Origin: a virus
IMG/VR virus record: IMGVR_UViG_3300013233_000093
Coordinates: 62,001-126,000 of that record
Direction: 5' to 3' (one strand)
Length of the DNA: 64,000 nt
Both the position numbers and the translations under genes were made by a program. Shown in pieces: positions 59,888 to 64,000 of this stretch (its first letter is position 1; each line of letters starts with the position of its first letter). The notes beneath the pieces are model-generated. The model was given only the letters and a program-made list of their open reading frames with translations, made no database searches and was not told the DNA's origin.

Positions 59888-60334
59888 ATGAACGTCGTTT
59901 ATTTAAACAAAGACATTGTGCGACTGATGGACATCGAAGGAGTCAGTCCCGATCATCCCGGTGTATTGGATTGTATTAAGAACAGATTGGCATACAGTGA
60001 CCGATCCACCGTACTGGGTGAAACGAATGCGTTAGTCAATTCACCCGCTTGGAAGCAATCGGGATTACCACCGGCAAAAGAGTTATCCGAACTGCATAAC
60101 GAAATGTGCATCGGCGTATCGGATTTATCAATACTCCCTTCTATGCTGGAAGTACACGGCACGGCAGACCTTATTGTATTGACGGAGCCACTAAATGGTC
60201 TTACCCGGCTGCATGTACCATTTGCACTTCGCGTGTTCAAACACATGGGTAAATACCTATCAGGAAGTGAACTGTTTGACATGACTGTATTTAAAGAGTA
60301 TCTCAGTAACAAAATGGTCACCGCGGTACGGTAA
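59888..60334 (+). CDS. hypothetical protein, 148 aa
   Basis: Soluble protein without recognised motif. ATG 59888 after AAGGATAAGAGATT. Lies between hairpin-chain locus 3 and the capsid gene. Function unknown. Confidence 0.6.
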   Translation: MNVVYLNKDIVRLMDIEGVSPDHPGVLDCIKNRLAYSDRSTVLGETNALVNSPAWKQSGLPPAKELSELHNEMCIGVSDLSILPSMLEVHGTADLIVLTEPLNGLTRLHVPFALRVFKHMGKYLSGSELFDMTVFKEYLSNKMVTAVR

Positions 60335-60349
60335 TATTATGTTACAGAC

Positions 60350-60499
60350 ATGCATTATAGTGCATGACTTACAATTTTAGCCATTCGTCCATATCCCTAT
60401 TGGCGTGTGGCACCGCATTAGGTGCGGATCGTTTCGCTAGCGCTAGCGACTTTTAGTTCGGCCACGACGATAGCCGAACGTAACTTAAAGGTAATAATA
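60350..60499 (+). promoter_or_regulatory. structured leader of the major capsid gene
   Basis: Four hairpins in 130 bases: ATGCA/TGCAT (60350-60365), CCGCA/TGCGG (60413-60427), the 16-base palindrome TCGCTAGCGCTAGCGA (60434-60449) and a 7-bp stem GTTCGGC/GCCGAAC (60456-60479). The ribosome site TTAAAGG follows. No early-type promoter is seen. Confidence 0.55.
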
Positions 60500-62683
60500 A
60501 TGTCAAGACTTGACTCTACAATCAGTTACGATGCAGCAGCAGACTGCATTTTAACCATCGACCAGACCCTGCGCGCCAAGGAAGATATCTATGGCGAAGA
60601 TTTGGCTGCATCCGTAGCTGGCATGCAGTCCCTGGGTAACGCTGACTTCGCTGACGTGAAAGCCACTCATGACGCCACCACCGACATTTTGAACGTCGCT
60701 GGTTTGCAACAGTTGCTTGTTGATGAGTACGGTGCTGATAATAAAGAAGCCATCCGTATCGGTATGGAAGCAGCCAGCATTCAAATGATGGTTTCTGGCG
60801 GCATGGAAATGGCCACCAACACCCCTGACGATTTGCCTAACCTTGAAAAGGGTACCGTGGTACTGGCAGCAAGCGATGTGGTTCCTGGTTTGCAAGCATT
60901 CCAAAACCAAGATCTTGGTGAATACCGCGCTACTGCCATTGTGATGGCAGGTTTGACAGCTGCTTCTGGTAAAGCCGATGAGCTGTTCTATCCAACCAAA
61001 GTTGTGGAAGCCGGTGCACAGGGACGTAGCGTTTCAGTTCGTATCCCTTACGTGTACAAACGTACCCTGAAATCCACCGACGGTTCCCCAATGGAAATCG
61101 CCATGACCCCTCTGATGGGCGCCATGGAAGATCACACCATTTTGGAAGCAGACATCCTGAAACTTCTGCCTAATGCAGACAACACCGCTAACTCAGCTTA
61201 CTTGGTTGATCCAGCAGTGGTTCCAAATGAAACCATCGTTGTAGATGGCATTGACGTCAACACACGTCCCATCGTTTTCGGTAAGAAGACCGATCTGATT
61301 TCTTTGTCTGGACACACCGGATTGCTTGGTTCTGCAGCACAGTCTGAAACCGACACCATGTCTACCTTGGTAAACTTGGGTCACGTCTGGGCTAAGATCA
61401 GTACCAGTACCACAGACGCAGCAGGCGCCACTGTGGTAAAATCCAGCATTGTTAAGTTCCGCGTAGACGGCACACCTGGCTCTACCTTTACTCGTCCTAG
61501 CGAAGGCAAAGACACCGACCTGTCCATGCTGTACACCGAATCATTGATGCTGGGTGGCGAAGTCACTGGTATCGACGGCGTTACAATTACAACTGCAGGT
61601 CTTGGTATCGACGGCTTGATCGCTGCCGGCGGCAAAGCTTGGACCATTCAGTTGCCTGTCCGTATTTCAGGTTCTTGCAACTTTGAAACCTCCAACATCA
61701 TCGTTGACGGCACCGCTATTGATCTTGGTAAAGTGTTCATCGGTGATACCGAAGTGGCACAGTCCAGTGCTGAATACACCGCACTGAAAGCAGCTATGAC
61801 TTTGGAATTGATCGGCTATCGTCCGTTGGCTACTCGTACCAACAGCACTTTGCGTCAAACCGGTACTCTGATCGACATGGGCACTGCGCGTAACTACTTC
61901 TTTGAAGTGCGTCCTGGTTCTCCTGTTGCTACCCGTAAACCTTCTGGTCCTTACGTCGGTGGTGGTGCAAACTTGGATTACATGAAGAAAGCGCTGCGTA
62001 CACGCACCTCTAACTCCACTGTGACCAACATCCTTGCACAAGAACAAGCGATCATCTACGCAGCAGCCAACAGCGCTCCTGTCGGTGGATCCACCACCAT
62101 CGGTGGAATGTATGTGCGTCCTACCTATTTGGTAGACAACATTGACGCTGCACTGAACGTCGTCTTCCAAAACTCCATCGCCATTGTCGAGAACTTGCGT
62201 TCTGTGATGTACAATGCAATGGGCGTGATGGCTGACACCATGGCCATCAGTTCTGGTTACATCACTGCACTGGGCGAGTTCCCACAGGGCGAGCAAGAGT
62301 ATGACATCATCGCCATCTGCGATCCTCGTCTGGCTCCTTTGTTCATGCGCTCCGGTGACGAACGTACTCTGGGTGCAAACAACAACTTGATCGTCGCATC
62401 GCATTTGGACAAGCGCATGCGCGGTAAAGTATTGTTTTCATTCTCACGTCGTAAACGTGCAGGCGATTCCCAGATTGATCCATTGAGCTGGGGTGCTCGT
62501 TACGTTAAGCCACCTATCGTGCATACCGCGAAAGGCATTGTGCGTAACGATGCGATCTTAGATGAGATCCATGTATTGCCACAAGAGCATCACATCAACG
62601 TGTTGCCTATCCTGGGACGTATCAACGTCACCAACTTAGAGACTGTGTACAAACACATCTCTAAAACTACTGCACCTGCTTAA
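60500..62683 (+). CDS. major capsid protein precursor, 727 aa
   Basis: Length and N-terminal processing fit the phiKZ-family major head protein (phiKZ gp120 is ~747 aa and loses ~160 residues). ATG 60500 after TTAAAGGTAATAATA is preferred to an open upstream extension. In the first 135 residues there are three Q-type sites, VAGMQ (39-43), VAGLQ (66-70) and VPGLQ (128-132), plus GME at 88-90 and 101-103, and no similar site later. Cleavage after Q132 would leave ~595 residues. The rest is a beta-rich capsid-like body with very regular, highly expressed-style codons. Followed by a 13-bp terminator. Confidence 0.8.
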   Translation: MSRLDSTISYDAAADCILTIDQTLRAKEDIYGEDLAASVAGMQSLGNADFADVKATHDATTDILNVAGLQQLLVDEYGADNKEAIRIGMEAASIQMMVSGGMEMATNTPDDLPNLEKGTVVLAASDVVPGLQAFQNQDLGEYRATAIVMAGLTAASGKADELFYPTKVVEAGAQGRSVSVRIPYVYKRTLKSTDGSPMEIAMTPLMGAMEDHTILEADILKLLPNADNTANSAYLVDPAVVPNETIVVDGIDVNTRPIVFGKKTDLISLSGHTGLLGSAAQSETDTMSTLVNLGHVWAKISTSTTDAAGATVVKSSIVKFRVDGTPGSTFTRPSEGKDTDLSMLYTESLMLGGEVTGIDGVTITTAGLGIDGLIAAGGKAWTIQLPVRISGSCNFETSNIIVDGTAIDLGKVFIGDTEVAQSSAEYTALKAAMTLELIGYRPLATRTNSTLRQTGTLIDMGTARNYFFEVRPGSPVATRKPSGPYVGGGANLDYMKKALRTRTSNSTVTNILAQEQAIIYAAANSAPVGGSTTIGGMYVRPTYLVDNIDAALNVVFQNSIAIVENLRSVMYNAMGVMADTMAISSGYITALGEFPQGEQEYDIIAICDPRLAPLFMRSGDERTLGANNNLIVASHLDKRMRGKVLFSFSRRKRAGDSQIDPLSWGARYVKPPIVHTAKGIVRNDAILDEIHVLPQEHHINVLPILGRINVTNLETVYKHISKTTAPA

Positions 62684-62698
62684 GGTATATTAGTGACT

Positions 62699-62736
62699 TA
62701 CACCCACAGGCTTTACGGCCTGTGGGTGTATGCCGT
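62699..62736 (+). terminator. hairpin terminator of the capsid gene
   Basis: TACACCCACAGGC/GCCTGTGGGTGTA, 13-bp perfect stem, six-base loop, followed by TGCCGTC, i.e. TATGCCGTC at the stem end, and further T-rich sequence. Confidence 0.85.
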
Positions 62737-62769
62737 CTTTTCTTTTCTTTTCCCTGTGTTGACCGTTTA

Positions 62770-62813
62770 TTCAAAACTATATCACTATTATGATAGATAA
62801 CGTGTTGTTGTCT
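62770..62813 (+). promoter_or_regulatory. early-type promoter, copy 4, with 5' hairpin
   Basis: TTCAAAACTATATCACTATT element at 62770-62794, then GATAAC/GTTGTC hairpin. Immediately downstream of the capsid terminator, it gives the following small gene its own early start. Confidence 0.7.
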
Positions 62814-62840
62814 TTACTTTAACCAAAGAGAAATAGAATT

Positions 62841-63413
62841 ATGAGTAATTCCACCCAGTCACCTTCCGTCGGTAACCACGTAACCGATATTAAGACAATT
62901 AAGATTCGACTGTCCAACGAGGGCGTGATCGAAAACACATGGTCAGATGTGATGAACCGCAAGGTAAGTCTGCCCGAGCCGTCTGATGCACGCCCGTTCT
63001 TAGGAGATAAGCGGGTGTTCGCCCCGCCCGTGTCGTATAGCGACGAACACCGCGTTACATCACAAGCCATCGCCATCATCGATGACTCGGATCAACTGTC
63101 CACAATTTCCAGCGACCCGGTGCATAATAGTGGGACTTTGATCTACGCGCTAGTTCCGTGGTGGATGGCAGGTCATCGGATCACAGACGACCAAGGTCTT
63201 GTCACCTATACAGCAGCAGACGTAATCAATACACTCACCCTACCACGCCTTGGGGAAATTGTAAAACGTTTTGGCGTGGATGTAATTGTAGTCGGGAAGT
63301 ATACATTCCTAACGCAGTCGGACTACGTTCACGACGGCAGTACGATTTGTCGCACAATCGGTGAAGACGGTAACCCTCATGGCGTGTTCTACGTGGCAAC
63401 GCGCGACCTTTAA
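62841..63413 (+). CDS. early hypothetical protein, 190 aa
   Basis: Soluble protein behind an early-type promoter, closed by a 12-bp hairpin (63437-63462). No recognised motif. Single-gene transcript by layout. ATG 62841 after AAAGAGAAATAGAATT. Confidence 0.6.
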   Translation: MSNSTQSPSVGNHVTDIKTIKIRLSNEGVIENTWSDVMNRKVSLPEPSDARPFLGDKRVFAPPVSYSDEHRVTSQAIAIIDDSDQLSTISSDPVHNSGTLIYALVPWWMAGHRITDDQGLVTYTAADVINTLTLPRLGEIVKRFGVDVIVVGKYTFLTQSDYVHDGSTICRTIGEDGNPHGVFYVATRDL

Positions 63414-63436
63414 TTAGAAGAGGCGTTTAATTAACA

Positions 63437-63462
63437 GCCATCTCCCTCTAGAGGGAGATGGC
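63437..63462 (+). terminator. hairpin terminator
   Basis: GCCATCTCCCTC/GAGGGAGATGGC, 12-bp perfect stem with a two-base loop, followed by TTACCATGTC and a T-run. Confidence 0.8.
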
Positions 63463-63492
63463 TTACCATGTCTTTTTTATTTTCACCGTTTA

Positions 63493-63517
63493 TTCAAAAC
63501 TATATCACTATTATGAA
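63493..63517 (+). promoter_or_regulatory. early-type promoter, copy 5
   Basis: TTCAAAACTATATCACTATT element again, preceded by CACCGTTTA as at 9391. This copy lacks the following GATAAC hairpin. Confidence 0.7.
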
Positions 63518-63542
63518 TGATTAATCAATTGGGATTCTTTTA

Positions 63543-64000
63543 ATGATAAACAGAACTGCGAAATACACCTATGGTGAGATGGACGGTACTGACTATAAGA
63601 GAGAGTTGAGAAACACCACAGACCATGCACTGCGCGTTGTAGATGCAAGTGGGCGTACTCAGATACTATCTCCTATAGCCAGGACTCAGTTCGGTAAAAG
63701 TGACGGTTACTTTACCGTGAAGGAAAAACTGTTAGGCAGGGATGCCGGTTCTTATTTAGACATCCCTAAGTTAGACCCGCCTACTGGCGCGGAAACGTGG
63801 ATTGAGATCAAAACGGCGGTGGACGCCTGTACGGTCCTGCAGTCCACTAATGGCATGTATATCGAAGAAGTGGGTTTACATGTATCCACGGTAGACAGTC
63901 GTTCTAGAACCACACATCCGCGCTTTAGTGCGAATCCGTTTAAACAACTAAAGGACAAGCGCGGTGCAGGACTCTCGTTAGAGCTGCTGGATCCGAACTG
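63543..64000 (+). CDS. early hypothetical protein (partial, cut by window end), 152+ aa
   Basis: Starts at ATG 63543 and stays open through the last base of the window. Charged soluble N-terminal part, no recognised motif. The promoter at 63493 marks it as early. Confidence 0.6.
   Translation, partial: MINRTAKYTYGEMDGTDYKRELRNTTDHALRVVDASGRTQILSPIARTQFGKSDGYFTVKEKLLGRDAGSYLDIPKLDPPTGAETWIEIKTAVDACTVLQSTNGMYIEEVGLHVSTVDSRSRTTHPRFSANPFKQLKDKRGAGLSLELLDPN

Noticed and set aside
61667-62404. Long open frame (245 codons) on the minus strand inside the capsid gene
   Set aside because: Fully antisense to a well-supported capsid gene, with Cys/His/Arg-rich composition typical of a shadow frame and no ribosome site.
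1-64000. tRNA genes, CRISPR arrays, insertion sequences, PhuZ-type tubulin, terminase, prohead protease
   Set aside because: Looked for characteristic patterns (cloverleaf ends, regular spacer repeats, transposase motifs, GGTGTG-type tubulin loop, terminase Walker motifs, serine protease motifs) and saw none; they may lie elsewhere in the genome.

Overview
This window looks like part of the genome of a jumbo myovirus of the phiKZ-like (nucleus-forming, chimallivirus) group. I see no host genes, rRNA, tRNA, insertion sequences or CRISPR arrays. Genes are packed tightly on both strands. The diagnostic content is: pieces of two phage multi-subunit RNA polymerases (a beta-prime N-terminal part with the NADFDGDQ catalytic loop, a beta C-terminal part, and two different beta-prime C-terminal parts); a major capsid protein with a long cleavable N-terminus; a family B DNA polymerase split into two genes 34 kb apart on opposite strands; a DnaB-type helicase; an SF2 helicase; an SbcD/Mre11-type nuclease; and a 633-residue protein immediately upstream of the beta-prime gene, in the position of the nucleus-shell protein chimallin (phiKZ gp54 next to gp55). 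The host is probably a gammaproteobacterium, but the window does not fix it. All homologies come from motifs, sizes and gene order; no searches were run.

Layout. 1-2.1 kb: small genes of unknown role. 2.2-2.6 kb: first of three small loci built as chains of RNA hairpins. 2.7-4.9 kb: DNA polymerase, catalytic C-terminal half. 4.9-8.1 kb: two paralogous candidate inner-head proteins. 8.2-9.4 kb (minus): unknown. 9.5-29.4 kb: a mostly rightward block with chimallin candidate, RNAP beta-prime N part, nuclease, ssDNA-binding candidate, a possible fifth RNAP subunit, RNAP beta C and beta-prime C parts, helicase and a ClpP-like protein without its catalytic residues. 29.5-31.1 kb: third close inner-head paralog. 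31.1-33.6 kb (minus): an operon with a strong programmed -1 frameshift candidate. 33.7-36.4 kb: second (virion-type) RNAP beta-prime C part in an operon. 36.4-36.8 kb: second hairpin-chain locus. 37.8-40.1 kb (minus): DNA polymerase exonuclease half. 40.2-43.6 kb: metallopeptidase and inner-head operon. 43.6-47.5 kb (minus): baseplate-like structural genes. 47.5-56.5 kb: structural genes. 56.6-60.3 kb: small genes, DnaB-like helicase (minus), third hairpin-chain locus. 60.5-62.7 kb: major capsid protein. 62.8-64 kb: early-type small genes, the last cut by the window end.

How it works together. Early promoters (AT-rich, TATATTAC/TATATCAC core, like the published phiKZ early promoter) sit before the chimallin candidate and several small genes. 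A non-virion polymerase made of split subunits would transcribe later genes, and a virion polymerase subunit lies separately. The capsid protein and at least five other proteins carry repeated G-[ML]-Q sites near their N-termini, which look like a Q-type version of the phiKZ-family prohead protease site. In the inner-head family the last site is followed by a Trp-rich amphipathic helix. Convergent gene pairs are separated by hairpins flanked by TATGC on both strands, a candidate termination signal.

The most unusual observations are the three hairpin-chain loci, the U-UUU-UUA frameshift, the G-[ML]-Q processing motif with its Trp-rich helix, the polymerase split between motifs A and B, and the symmetrical TATGC terminators.
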